Below, one piece after another: positions 36,250 to 47,869 of a stretch of DNA of 64,000 nt (positions within the stretch are counted from its first letter, which is position 1; every line of letters begins with the position of its first letter). The notes below the pieces were generated by a model that saw only the letters and a program-made list of their open reading frames with translations, was not told the DNA's origin and did not search any database. Source of the stretch: Archegozetes longisetosus (Eukaryota; Arthropoda; Arachnida; Sarcoptiformes; Trhypochthoniidae). The position numbers were made by a program, and so were the translations under genes. The stretch spans positions 744,001 to 808,000 of the forward strand of contig JAEMBT020000004.1 of the NCBI GenBank assembly GCA_018873245.2. The letters are read 5' to 3'.

Positions 36250-37120
36250 TTAGGTTGACAGAAAAGTAATTAAACATTCATATCTCCTTATTGAAAACAG
36301 ATATGAAAATATTTTAGTATTATATAATGTAGCCTTCCTCAAGCTTTATGACAACTTCCCAACGCTTTAGTAGCCTTAATATTCCAATGGCGGTATTTTT
36401 TAAAATCATTTTCATGAATAACTTCATCATAAGCCACTTTCAATGCAAGTTTATTTGAAAATCTCTTACCCTTATTCTGGCTTGATTCTAGTGATGCCGT
36501 CGTAATTATAGGAGTTTAAATCAAGGCTATGAGGGGTGTTTTAACTCCTCCCATCGATGTCTGGTCAAGAAATCCTTGACATTTTGATGCTTATGTGGCC
36601 TTGCATTATCGTGTAATATTATAGGATGCAGAATTCGGTGTCTTTGCATGTAAGAAAGTATTACTCTTTCCAAAAATTGAACGTATATATTCAACTCACA
36701 GTTTGATATTTCGGAATAATTTGGTAACCCAACACCTGATTTTGATCAAAAGCTACTATTATCATCTGATTCCATTCTCTTAATGTTGCCTTTGATTTCG
36801 TTGGGCAGAAGTTAAATTCAAACTAATTTTCATAAATTAAAAATTTTAATCCTTGAAAATTAAACATATGGCTCCTCTCTAGTATATCAATATTCTTTTG
36901 ATTGTGAAACATCCTCGGGTCATTGCTTTCTACACACGATTCATTGATAGCCATAATTCTATCTATGAACTCGGGATCATGGTGATATTTTTCAAGGTGT
37001 TCTATTGATAAACTTACTCGAAGTTCTTTTTGTTCAACCGTAAGACTGTATGGTACTCAACGCGATGATTGCACTTTATAAACGCTCTCTGTTCTTCGTT
37101 GTAACACTGGCCCAAAGAGG
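36250..37120 (-). pseudogene. Mariner transposase (DD34D type) remnant with 5' terminal repeat
   Basis: A left end TTAGGTTGACAGAAAAGTAA follows TA at 36248-36249. On the minus strand the order LTVEQKELRVSLSIEHLEKY, DPEFIDRIMAINESC, then LHDNARPHKHQNVKDFLTRH, WEELKHPS..SLDLN.YNYD matches mariner transposases (EQK..RV, DE..W, HDNARPH, SPDL.PCDYD). Stops and frameshifts are frequent and the right terminal repeat was not found. Confidence 0.8.
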
Positions 37121-37336
37121 GTTAATATCTGATAAAATTACAATACTACTGCTAATAAACAGTAAAATCAAAATGATCTGCATTGTGAAGCAGTAAATTA
37201 ATAACTGCATAATAATTTGTAGTAAACATATTTATTACTTTATTCATTGATAAGATATGAATGTGCAATTTTCAGTCAACTTAATAACGATTTTCTCTAT
37301 GATAAGCGAAGCTTATTATACAAACTATGAATAATA

Positions 37337-38056
37337 CAGGGTAAGAAATTTTCTTGTGGCGTAGAACAAAAACTATTGTAGCTAGAGCAAAATCGGTTAG
37401 ACATTCTGTTCTTCGTTAAAAAAAATACATTAAAGAGTTTTTTAAAAGTCAGTATGAGTCTTGAGCTTGATTACAGCAGTTAATCTTTCAGGATAAGTTA
37501 ACAATAAATATTCAAATAAATCAGTATTATTTTCAAATGAACTTAAAACTTCTCTCAAATATCAATAATTAAGTAAAATATCATAAAAAATACGATTCAG
37601 CCTATCTTCTCGCAACATTCTTTATTCAACCTCATCTTTAATTAATGATCCAATATATTCTGTAGGGTTGAGATCAGGACTGTTACCTGGCCAGAAATCA
37701 TTTCCCCAGAAATTGAGCCCCGCTTTCTCTCGCCTCGCGAAAAGCAATGCATTTGATTCTATCGATGAGTCTTTGCTCATCCGAATCATTAATTAATCCA
37801 GCCATTAATTGTCAACTTTTATCAAATGATATCAATGAAAATAGTATGAAAAGCGATTAAAAACAGATTGTATTAAAATTTGTTGGTCTAATAACAGAAT
37901 ATTGTTCGTTAACAACGTTACACATTTATTAGGTTTTTAAATATAAACTGTTTTAAAAATGTATTTTTAACGTAAAATAAGAATATCCAACCGATTTTGC
38001 TCTAACTATAATAGTTTTTGCTCTAAACTACAAGAAAATCCCTTTTTATTACCCTG
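37337..38056 (-). mobile_element. Tc1-like transposon, internally deleted
   Basis: Long inverted termini begin CAGGGTAA and share CAAAAACTATT and TAGAGCAAAATCGGTT; TA flanks are at 37335-37336 and 38057-38058. On the minus strand near 37800-37640, FWPGNSPDLNPTEYIGSLIK is the second half of the Tc1 DDE signature. The 720 bp is too short for a full transposase. Confidence 0.88.
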
Positions 38057-38337
38057 TATTATAAATTTCATTATTCATCAGATCCTCATTGAAGTTATCA
38101 GCGTTGAAGAACTAGAGAAGATTCAGGCAATGTTTAGCAATAAGAAGTAGTTGTGATGAAAGTCTTGATTTCTGTTCAGTTCGTTGTCGCAAAACTTAAA
38201 CAACAGATAGTTTATAATCACTAAATAGTCAATGGAATTGAAGCTTTTTTCGGGAGTTATTCAAGTTGTGAACGTTTGAGATTCACGCAATTCTTAACAT
38301 AACTAAATGGGTATGAGTTGAGACTCCCAGTGAAAAA

Positions 38338-38846
38338 TAGGGTGACCACCCGTCCCGTTTTTGACGGGACAGTCCCGTCTATTTAAAGATAAAAGACAAA
38401 AATCCCGTCAGACCAAAAACTCTCGACGGGACAATTAGTTATCCCGTTTTTCAATTTTCATCTTTAAAAATATGCTTAGAAAATATTTCTTAAAAATCCA
38501 AACATGAATTTATTTTACAAATGATATTCAGTTTAATGTTTTGGACGCCTGTGGTTTAAAATCAAAAGTTATTGAATTAATCTTTTCTGCCTTGACATAT
38601 CTGATATAAACCAGTATTTCTTACTTTTGAATAACATTTGAAAGATGCCATTTCTAAGAAATAAAAATATACTTTTGAAATCTACCATGACTAATAATCT
38701 TCAATGTTTAAATATTAGAAAGTATTGTTTGACACCTAAATATTTGTAATGACTAATAAATGAAGCATTTTCCTTTTTAAAAATGTAAGGGTCCCCTTTT
38801 GATATTTTTGTCCCCTTCATGAGTCAAGCCAGAGGTGGTCATCCTA
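38338..38846. mobile_element. Non-autonomous hAT element
   Basis: Inverted ends TAGGGTGACCACC / TAGGATGACCACC are flanked by a perfect 8-bp duplication GTGAAAAA (38330-38337 and 38847-38854). Near the left end, CCCGT/ACGGGA blocks form several small palindromes. Confidence 0.9.
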
Positions 38847-39148
38847 GTGAAAAATCATAAAACATGTGCTCCGACTTTCGTCCGCCAAGGGTTTGTAGGC
38901 AAACAGTTCACCAAAAGAGACAAAGTCTAGCTGATGACTCATTCATTTTGATTGAATCGTGTGTCATTCCTGTACTTCATTATTCATTTTGTCTGAAATA
39001 AGATTTTATTGACATTTTCCTGCGTACAATATGCGCGTCACTCTTTTCTTCGGTTAGATTAAGTGCAGAGTCGAGTCAAAAATAGTCTAAAAGAAGTTAG
39101 TTTGTCCTTTGAATTCGTATCTGATTTTTGAGTCACAGTCAAATTATT

Positions 39149-39848
39149 GGGAGCACTTCGTTTGATCAAAATTCACATGAGCAAAATTCATTTGATCAAA
39201 ATTAAACTCTGTTTCCAATCCCCTAAATTGTTGATTCTCAAAAAAATTATTCCGTTTTCAAACTCAAAAATAAACTAAACTCTCAACTGGATTCAGATTT
39301 AATTTGTGAGATTAATGAATAATCACGAAATAACATGTTGTGTTTCAGAGATTAAAGAAATCTTAGATTAAATACCAGAGCTGTCCCTAAGGAATAGAAA
39401 CTACGTGAATTTCACAGATTATTTTTAAATAACTAGTATTTAAACAATAAAACCTCATATAACTTTCATTCATATTATTTTTCAGTCAAATAACTTCATT
39501 GATAAATTGGTGATTTTTCTCAATTATAATGAATGCTTCGCTTTATTTTATCAAGTCTACCAAATCAATTGATTCAGCAGTTGTTGATAATTATATTTAC
39601 CAAAAGTATATTTCATATAAAGATAAAGATTATTACAGATGCAAAAATAAAAATTGAAAGTATGTCATACTAGTTTTATTTGAGTAACTCCTAGAAAATG
39701 CCATAAAATGGGTATTTCAAATCAGAGTAATTCATTATTGAATACAGGGCTCAATTCACTCTCGGGGTAGTTAAACAGGGTTTTTGATCAAATGTATTTT
39801 GATTAAGTGAATTTTGATCAAATGAATTTTGATCAAACAAAGAGGAGC
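39149..39848. mobile_element. MULE-like element with tandem TTTGATCAAAATTCA terminal units
   Basis: A perfect 9-bp direct repeat CAAATTATT (39140-39148 and 39849-39857) flanks 700 bp. The ends GGGAGCACTTCGTTTGATC and, inverted, GCTCCTCTTTGTTTGATC lead into two to four tandem copies of a self-complementary unit TTTGATCAAA(A)TTCA at each end, in opposite orientation. No ORF is present. The duplication length fits Mutator-like elements. Confidence 0.85.
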
Positions 39849-40341
39849 CAAATTATTATTAGAAATAAAAGTTAACCTTGTAAACTAAGTTATTGATTTA
39901 AGTTTCATTTAGTTTTAGCAAATTTCTCTAATCAACAACAATAACAGTCTATATATAAATATACATTAAAAGTTTGTTTAAATAGTACTAAATTGTCTGC
40001 TTTTCTAGTAGTCTACTCAATTCAAGATTAAAACGATTATTTAAAGTTTCATAGTCATTCAGCCTGACATTGATTTCGAAATCACTGATATCTATAATGA
40101 AATTATTATAATTAATAATCTACTTAATTGATGAACACTTCTAACAGTTGTACACAAAGGACCAATATTTCCTTTATTAATAAACAAATAAACTAATAAG
40201 CCGTAGGCTTACAATGTAAATTTTGAATTTACTGTATTGACATGAGTTTCAACAAAGAGAGAAATATTATGGTCGCAGTCAAACATTTCAATATAAAATT
40301 CTGTAAATTAACTGATCTTATACAGTATCAGAATTGAACTC

Positions 40342-41652
40342 TTATTTCTTGAATGAGTCTGCCTTATCAACACATTTGTTAAACTCACTGATATTCCAGT
40401 CAAAAATATTTTTTTTGTCTTGACATTTCATACCGATAATCTTATTCTTATAGAACTCAATATCTTCTATCAGCCACTTGGACTTACAATCACACAGTAT
40501 TGGATTATTTTCAACATTTATACTGTTCTCAGGATTTCTATTGAGAAAAGCGCTGAATATACTCTCAGAAATAAAAGTTATCTTATTATTTGCTAGATTT
40601 AGACGAAGAGGCCTTCTTGTTCTTGTATACCAATTGCGTTCAAAACTTGTCGAGTCGAGTAAATTACTTTTCAGGTTTATTTCCAGTGTAGTATTTGAAT
40701 ACAAAGCGAATGCAAAAGTTTGAGTACCAATTTTGCTGATTTTATTATTGTAAAGCTCGAGTTTTGTTAGAGCCGGCAATTCATAGAATGCATTGTCGCC
40801 GATATGAAAGATATCACTATCTGCAAGACTGATCCATTTGAGAAATGTTTGTGTTCCTAACATGAAAATGTATAGGATTAAAATATATCAGAATTTTTAA
40901 GGAGTGTTCAACATGTTATTCAGAGAACATTAAACGAAATATTTCTGTAAACTAAAGTGCTATTTCAAAACGCATTGTTGGCAGTTTATATATGGTAAGG
41001 GATAATACAATTTGATGTTTCCCAATAACATGTCGAAGGCGTAAATGTTGATTCTTTTGAAATACCTATGATTTTTCTGAATGCATGTTCTGGCACTGTT
41101 GTTATCATATTATCTATGAGATAAAGTGATTTTAAATGTATCATTTTGGAGATTGCATCATAAATATTTCTTTCATTTGTTCCTTCATTGCTCAGACGGG
41201 TGTGTCTTATGGCCAAAGTCTCAGTATATAAGTTAGTGGCCGTGAAGGAGTTCGGATCTATTGATGTTATGTTGCTGTCGACAAACTCGATATTTTTGAT
41301 GAGGATTTCATCAAAAACATCTTCAGGTATGTTGTATTTATTATAGTTTTCTACGTGTATCGATTCGAATGGCGTGCTTTCGGCCATTACTTTCTTGATA
41401 TTTTCAAAAATATTCTTTATTTCATAATTTTCTGTTGAATTACAATTGATTATACCTCCATCCAAGCATTTACATGGATATATTTCGAATTCACTCGGAC
41501 ATTTAGATATTACCATGCATGGAAAACATGAGACCAAAAAGTAGAAAGCTAACTTTATTACTTGAAAGTGAAGTTAGTAAAAGTTGTTAATATATGAGAT
41601 CCTGAATAAGAAAATTTCCTGTAAAATCATTAGAAAAATACTCACTTTTCAT
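40342..41652 (-). CDS. Secreted leucine-rich repeat protein
   Basis: Three exons (41652-41646, 41560-41066, 40856-40342) give 338 residues. The 7-bp first exon (ATGAAAA) splices in phase to a strong signal peptide (MKIIKLAFYFLVSCFPCMV). Then follow an N-terminal Cys motif CPSEFEIYPCKC, about five or six LRRs (LKSLYLIDNMITTVPEHAF, LTKLELYNNKISKIGTQTF, LRLNLANNKITFISESIF), and a C-terminal cap with N-x-x-x-CDCKSKWL...C...C. There is no transmembrane segment, so it is predicted extracellular. Similar small LRR proteins are common in chelicerates and crustaceans, often labelled oplophorus-luciferin monooxygenase non-catalytic subunit-like; that name does not imply luciferase activity. A weakly supported alternative start is the internal Met in PCMVIS. 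Confidence 0.85.
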
Positions 41653-41745
41653 TTTGAATCAATTATAATAAACAGCTTTGCCTAACGTGAAACACACAGT
41701 TTAAAACGGAATTCGAACATGCGAAGCTCAAAGGAAAAGGCAAGA

Positions 41746-41751
41746 TATATA
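41746..41751 (-). promoter_or_regulatory. TATA box of the LRR gene
   Basis: TATATA on the minus strand, about 95 bp upstream of the predicted start codon and in a suitable position for a transcription start near 41715. Confidence 0.45.
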
Positions 41752-42066
41752 GCTTTTGATGATAACATGTGTGTAATTTCTCAAACTTTAATAGAAAAAC
41801 AATGAGATTAGGATTATTGCATTCAATATCAGCTGAACTTCGAACTATAGCTGGTTAATAACCATTTGATAAATAGTAATGAACTTCAAGCTTGGGCTCA
41901 TTCTGACTTAATAACTTCAAAGTAAATATCTTTTTCTGGTCTCAGATTTATGTTATGGTATGAAAAAAAGAGAATAAAATTTAAATTTCGAAGACGAAAG
42001 ATTGTTTTCTTTTATTTAAACTTCAGTATTAATATGAGAAAATGAGAAAATTATGTTTTCGATATA

Positions 42067-42279
42067 TTAGGTTGGCCCATAAGTCTTTGCCACTTATTTC
42101 GAATATCCTCCTTTATATGTTTCTTAGAAGTTGAAAATATTTTATTACTATATGATGTATGAGTAACTGGATGCAATAGAAACTACTAGCTAGTGTTCAA
42201 AGAATACGACTTCTGTATTTTAAAAACTTTTCTTAATAGTAAAGTTTAAATAGTGGCAAAGACTTATGGGCCAACCTAA
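42067..42279. mobile_element. Mariner-type MITE, 213 bp
   Basis: Inverted ends TTAGGTTGGCCCATAAGTCT, about 26 bp perfect, with TA on both sides (42065-42066 and 42280-42281). It lies between the divergent LRR and CLCA genes. Confidence 0.92.
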
Positions 42280-42780
42280 TATTTATCACACAATGTAGGC
42301 TCATAATTTTATTGTTATTCAATTTAAAGGATGAGTGCGAAATCGAAGCTTGAGCTCAGAGTAAAAGCCGAGGCTCGAAATCTAACCCTAATCTTCAAAA
42401 TAAGGTTAATCTTAGGAATAAACTTTCAGAATGATCTACCTCACTGTTTTCGTTTCACGATATATTCTCGGACATTAAAATATCAGAGAGTCAGAGGATC
42501 TTTTAGAGGTTTTCTAAATTTAAAAAACAAAGAACAGGAACAAACACTCTAGTTTTGAAAAATTGCCTATTCCAGAACTACTCTATCCACTTCGGAAAGT
42601 CTGTTTACCCTGCTATCGATGTCAACTCACTTACAACCGATTTGGGCTTACGTACATCATTAATAATAATCATTATTTCGAGGTTTTGAGATTATGTATC
42701 ACGCTCTCAATTTCAAGTGAATAATGGTGTACTTTGTCCCCAGTCTGAAATTAAAAAAGATAATTCGATGCAATTCACTC

Positions 42781-42787
42781 TATAAAA
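42781..42787 (+). promoter_or_regulatory. TATA box of the CLCA gene
   Basis: TATAAAA, 76-82 bp upstream of the ATG at 42863. Confidence 0.55.
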
Positions 42788-42862
42788 TCAGAAGCATTCA
42801 GGTACTTTGACGACTTAGCAAATAATTGATAAAATATTTAGCACAAACTAAACTATTCGAAA

Positions 42863-45800
42863 ATGAAAAGTTTAGTTTTTTCGACTTTTTTAGTAACTTT
42901 ATTTTATGTTCTGATATTGACTGAAGCTGATGAAAGGATAAAACTAGAAAATGGAGGCTACGAGGGTTTGGTGGTTGCGATCAACAAGAATATCAAACCA
43001 GAAAATAGTTCTAAAATTATTGAGAATTTAAAAGTAAGTTCAATAGCACTTGATTAACATTTTTGAGCATTCAATTCTAGAGAAATATAAATTCTTAAAG
43101 GATTTGTTTAGACATTCGTCTGAATTTCTGTATAATGCGACCGGTGGTCGAGCCTATTTTAGAAAAATTATGATAATCGTACCCGAAAGCTGGAACATTG
43201 CTGCAGATCATATTCCATATTGTTATTCTGACGCACATATTAGAATCGGTACAACAGATCCAATAAGTGGTGATGGACCCTATACTTTACAGCCTGACGA
43301 TTGTGGCAAACCCGGAAAATATATACACCTGACTGACAATTTTATTTTAAACTTGAACTCCAAAACTAGACAGGAATTTGGAAGACCGGGTGAATTAGAC
43401 TCTTGATTTCTATTAGAAATTAATTGACTTTAATTTAATTCTAGTTCTATATTAAGAAAATTAATCATTAATTTTTCCTTTTAGAGAAACAATTAATACG
43501 CGAATGGACTCATTTGAGATATGGCGTTTTCGACGAATACGGAATAGATGGTAGTGATATATACCCTCCGTTCTATTTGACTGGAGGTCAAGTAAGTAGA
43601 CAAATAAGAAATTTTTTATTTAAAAATTGTTTCTGTCGAGAACTTAAACCATTTTAGTGTGACCACAATTAACGTTGTTAACTTTGAAGAGTGTTCATTC
43701 GAAACTTGAGTATATTTCTGTCCTTCACAGATATAGTATAGTTGTGGGCACACAAATAAAAATTTTCGGTTTTATTTTTCTGCTTTTAAAATATACATTA
43801 GTTTGACTGGAATATTTATTTTACATTCGTTATAAAATTAGATACATCCAACCTCATGCATTAAAAATATAAGTGGGTGGGCTGAAAAACCTGATGGTAC
43901 GAAGTGTGATATTTATCCAGATGGTACTGTTGATTACAATTGCGAATTTTATGCTGATGGCAATGCTCACACTGAGGCGTCTCTCATGTATTTGCCATAC
44001 CTGAATTCGGTAATCCAAATATTATATTTAAATCTGATTTTTAATCAGAAATACATAATATTCTTACGATATTATAACGTGAAGTTCTAGAATTTTTGTG
44101 ATCACTAGAGAGCGTAATTGAAAGTATTTATATAGTTCTGAAGCTCATATTCGTCCGAACTGATTTTAAAATTAAATAATGATTTTGAGTTTGAACAATA
44201 TATAATAAATTTAAGAATATCCAGAATATCGTTGAATAAGAATTCGAACGATTCTGTCTGATTCTTATGGTTCCATGACACTTAATCGTCCGACACTTAT
44301 TCGTCAGACACTTGTTCGTCTACATTTGTTCGTCTGGGACACTTATTCGTCGAATACTTGTTCGTCGGACATTTGTTCGTCTAAGACACTTGTTCGTCCA
44401 ATACATCTGTTCCTCCAATACATTTGTTGGTCCATTCAACCATTCGATCTACCGACCATTCGACCTGATAAGATATTTACTCCCAATATTTCTATAATTC
44501 TACTACTTCACTTCTAAACAGCAAAACAGAAGATAACTGAGGACGTCGTCTTTCCTCAAGATTGTAAGTATTATATTCATTTCCATCTACTTTTTTCTAT
44601 TTCTAGATCATCAAGACTTAATCCATCGAGATCTCAAAATGCCACTGGAATTTGTGAAGAGTACCAAAGGTAAGGATCGACTTGTTCACGATGGATACAT
44701 TTTCAACAAGGATTATACTAAATCAGGTAAGACCTACTGGAAATGTATCAAATATATTGAGAATTGTAAACGCATACGGACGGCGAAAGGATGATTCATC
44801 ACTCTGATGATCACAACCATGTCCCACAAGCGGCAAGGATCGATGCAAAGAAAATTTACTTCATTTGTGTTGTATCAAGGATAAATATATTTTCATATGA
44901 ACAAGCATCCTGAAAGTGTCTTAGACAAACAAATGTCTTAGACGAACAAGTGTTTTAGATGAATAAACGTCTTAGACGAACAAGTGTCTTAGACGAACAA
45001 ATGTCTTAGACGAACAAATGTCTTAGACGAACAAGTGTTTTAGATGAATAAACGTCTTAGACGAACAAGTGTCTTAGACGAACAAATGTCTTAGACGAAC
45101 AAATGTCTTAGACGAACAAGTGTTTTAGATGAATAAACGTCTTAGACGAACAAGTGTCTTAGACGAACAAATGTCTTAGACGAACAAATGTCTTACGAAC
45201 AAACGGCGACGAACAAGTGTCCTGATACCGATTCTTATTTTATTAAATCATTGATTCAATTATAGGCTGATTATTTCTGCACTCGTGAACATGGGCCAAG
45301 AGAACATAATAGTCTAGCTCCAACACCACAGAACGCTAAATGTGACGGTAGGAGTACTTGGGATGTCATTATGAGCAACAGAGATTTCGAAGGCCAAATG
45401 TAATCAATTTATTTAACTGAATTTATTTAATCTTAGATAAAGTTTATCCTAATAAAATTTTTTAATAGAATGCCGGCACGTCCTACAACGTTTGAACCTG
45501 AATATTTGTTCCGTAAAACTGGTCAAAGTTCTGAAAGAAAATATGTTCTTGTTCTAGATATATCGGGAAGTATGGCCGGAACAAGAATCGATAGTCTCAG
45601 CTATGCAGCTCGAACTTTCATCAAAGACGTACCCGATGGTAGTTATGTCGGAATCGTTTCATTCTCTACTGATGCACGAATTGAGCAAAACTTAACACAA
45701 ATAACTGATTTGAACATCCGTCAAAAACTTAGTCAAGCCGTGCCCACGAGAGCAGAACAGTCAACAGCTATAGGAAAAGGGCTTTTAGCTGCAATTCAAG

Positions 45801-47789
45801 TGTTAGAACAAAGCAAAAAAGGCGTCGAGGGCTCAACCATAATTCTCGTGACTGACGGTGGAGAGAATGTGCAGCCATATATTAAAGAAATATTGCCACA
45901 AATAACAAATTCTAAAGTGAAAGTCATGAGCTTAGCCATAGGTGCAGCTGCATCAGAAAATCTGGAAATGTTGGCTGCAGCCACTGGTGGAAAAGTTGAT
46001 AGAGTGGCTGATGGTTCAAATGCTGCTATCAAGATCGAGGATGTTTTCACCAGTTTCACTGGTTGTGAGGATGATGACGACTCCATATCTGTATACAATA
46101 AATTGGTTGATGTCGATGAAAAAGTTAAGAGTTTAGTCATTCCTATCGACAACCAATTAGGCAAGAATACTATAATTACAGTTTCTGTTAGCATTGAATT
46201 TCAGCAATACTTCAAAAATTTGAATTTTGATATTATTTCACCGAACGGCACGAAATATACTTGTGGTGATTCGAACTTCAAAAGAGATGACAGCCTGAAT
46301 AGATGTCAATTAAAATTAGTTCAATCAATAGCGGGAAGTTATACAGTTCAGATTCGAAAAGATATAGAGAGTGTTCACTTGCAAGTCAATGTTAAAGCTT
46401 CTAGTCAGACTCGAGATCCATCAGACCCTCCAGTTTCAGTAAATGCATGGCTGAGTCAATTAGAAGTCGATCATAGTTTAGATCAACTAACTATTTTTGT
46501 TCAAATTAAAAAGGGTAGTTATCCAGTCATTAATGCGAAAGTTATTGCAACTGTTGAGTCAGAAAGCAAAAGACAATTTCAAATAGTTATTAAAGATATG
46601 GGAAATCTTGATGGTCTCTATTCTGGAAAGTTCACCAAAGCAGATTCTAATGGTAGATATAGTGTTACCGCTGATGTTAGTTACACTAATGACACTAGAA
46701 TTGTGATCGACAAGAACTTAAAAGGTCAAATTGGGCCTAAAATACCGGCAAATTTTAATCGGACAAGAAATGATAAGCCGAAGACTTCATTTGATTCCAG
46801 TGATTTCAAATACAATCCAGTGAAGCCCCCGAGACCTGTAAAGGTTGATAATGTGACCATTTTCATACGTATCAAACCAGCCGGTTCTTTTAGGATTACT
46901 AATTATACGAATAAGAATATAGTGCCACCGGAAAGAGTGACTGATTTGAAGGTCTGTTTTAGATGGAATAATATGAACTAATTTTTGAGAAGTGTGAAAT
47001 TTTTTAATATCTCACTTTTTCTAAAACTTGTCCTTCTATCAAAAGGTTACTGAAGTCAGAGAAGATGTGCGTCTAATTATTCTCCAGTGGACAGCACCGG
47101 AAGATAATGGAGCGGATGGAACAGTAAAAGAAATCGATCTCAGAGTTACCAATTTGAAAGAAACACTACTCAATGAAAATAGTTTTATGCAACAAACAAA
47201 AGTAACTCCACTTATGATTAAAGTCGGAGAACTTAAGCCATTGTCGGGCGGAAGCAGGCAACAAGTAGGGATCAGATTACCAGACAATTTTTGGATATCA
47301 AATAGTAATGTAAAGGGTGGCGACATTTATTTTGCTTTGAGATCTATCGATGCGGCAGGAAATAAGGCAAAAATATCAAACATAGCAAATGCACATTTCG
47401 GCTATAAGCTGGACAAGGGCCCTGATGTCGAACCTACTCCTAGTCCTGAGCCGGTTTCCGAGATTATTGAGACTGTATATGCAGATAAGGCTTCTGTTAA
47501 TGAGAGTTTCTTCATATCCGAAAAATATGGAATTTTCACCGAATGGAAGATAACAGCTGATAGAATAGAAAATTTTAACTTTACGCTCAGATCTCCTGAT
47601 AATACGCTCTACGATGAGAATTATCATAGTTTTTCGAAAGATTATGATAAAAGCGTCGCTAGATATCATTTTGATGATGCTCCTCATGGTCTTTGGAACT
47701 TGACTATTAAGTATGGCGATCATGTTAAGAGATATGATGCTAACTTGAAAGTTTTTATAAATAGCTATCGACGTAATTCATATTGGTAG
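42863..47789 (+). CDS. Calcium-activated chloride channel regulator (CLCA)-family protein
   Basis: Seven exons (42863-43033, 43101-43389, 43485-43591, 43842-44009, 45266-45399, 45469-46951, 47046-47789) join in phase to 1031 residues. In order: a signal peptide; the CLCA N-terminal metalloprotease-like domain (FLYNATGGRAYFRKIMIIVPESW, YIHLTDNFIL, REWTHLRYGVFDEYG); a Cys-rich segment; a VWA domain with an intact MIDAS (D320-I-S-G-S324, later VTDGGEN); a beta-sandwich region; and a fibronectin-III-like stretch (VPPERVTDLKV, LQWTAPEDNGADG). CLCA proteins are secreted or membrane-shed proteins that self-cleave and modulate chloride channels in vertebrates. The first zinc-binding His of HExxH is Arg159 here, so protease function is doubtful. 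There is no C-terminal membrane helix. Intron 4 contains a MULE-like element. Confidence 0.92.
44639..44794 (+). pseudogene. FLYWCH-type zinc finger fragment
   Basis: A 51-codon ORF (MPLEFVKSTKGKDRLVHDGY, then YWKCIKYIENCKRIRT) has the F.KS.KG...L..DGY.F and YW.C....C..R halves of a FLYWCH domain. One base out of frame, HSDDHNHVPQAA supplies the H.H pair. The domain is typical of MULE-type transposons and a few host proteins. A possible small intron lies just upstream (GTAAGT near 44564 to TTCTAG at 44605). The frameshift makes it non-functional. Confidence 0.75.
44912..45220. repeat. 17-bp tandem array with 85-bp higher-order period
   Basis: Units of GTCTTAGACGAACAAGT type run head to tail. 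A variant unit GTGTTTTAGATGAATAA recurs exactly every 85 bp (44950, 45035, 45120), so five-unit blocks have been amplified. It forms the right arm of the MULE-like element. Confidence 0.95.
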
Positions 47790-47823
47790 ACAATTATTGT
47801 TAGAAAATTATCGTAATTTTGAA

Positions 47824-47829
47824 AATAAA
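47824..47829 (+). terminator. Poly(A) signal of the CLCA gene
   Basis: AATAAA begins 35 bp after the stop codon, in an AT-rich context. Confidence 0.65.
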
Positions 47830-47869
47830 ACTTGACTTTAAAGATACTCGTACTTTTTACTCTAAAAAT

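Larger units (their letters stand above)
44269..45229. mobile_element. MULE-like element with FLYWCH fragment and tandem-repeat ends
   Basis: A perfect 9-bp duplication GATTCTTAT (44260-44268 and 45230-45238) flanks 961 bp in intron 4 of the CLCA gene. The ends GGTTCCATGACACTT and, inverted, GGTATCAGGACACTT lead into arrays of a roughly 17-bp unit (GACACTTGTTCGTCTAA and its complement), inverted between the two sides. A FLYWCH-type zinc finger lies between the arrays. Removing the element leaves a roughly 295-bp intron. Confidence 0.92.

Noticed and set aside
42331-42552. 73-codon plus-strand ORF upstream of CLCA
   Set aside because: It lies between a mariner MITE and the CLCA promoter; Arg/Leu-rich text without motif or signal peptide.
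43034-43064. Alternative 31-bp first intron in the CLCA gene
   Set aside because: An acceptor at 43064 keeps frame but would give an implausibly short intron and adds residues absent from the family alignment; the acceptor at 43100 fits better.
44912-45220. Regular short repeats resembling a CRISPR array
   Set aside because: Units are contiguous 17-mers with no unique spacers, the DNA is eukaryotic, and the array is the arm of a transposon with a 9-bp target duplication.
45796-46194. 132-codon minus-strand ORF within the CLCA exon
   Set aside because: It is antisense to the strongly supported VWA coding frame and has no family signature.
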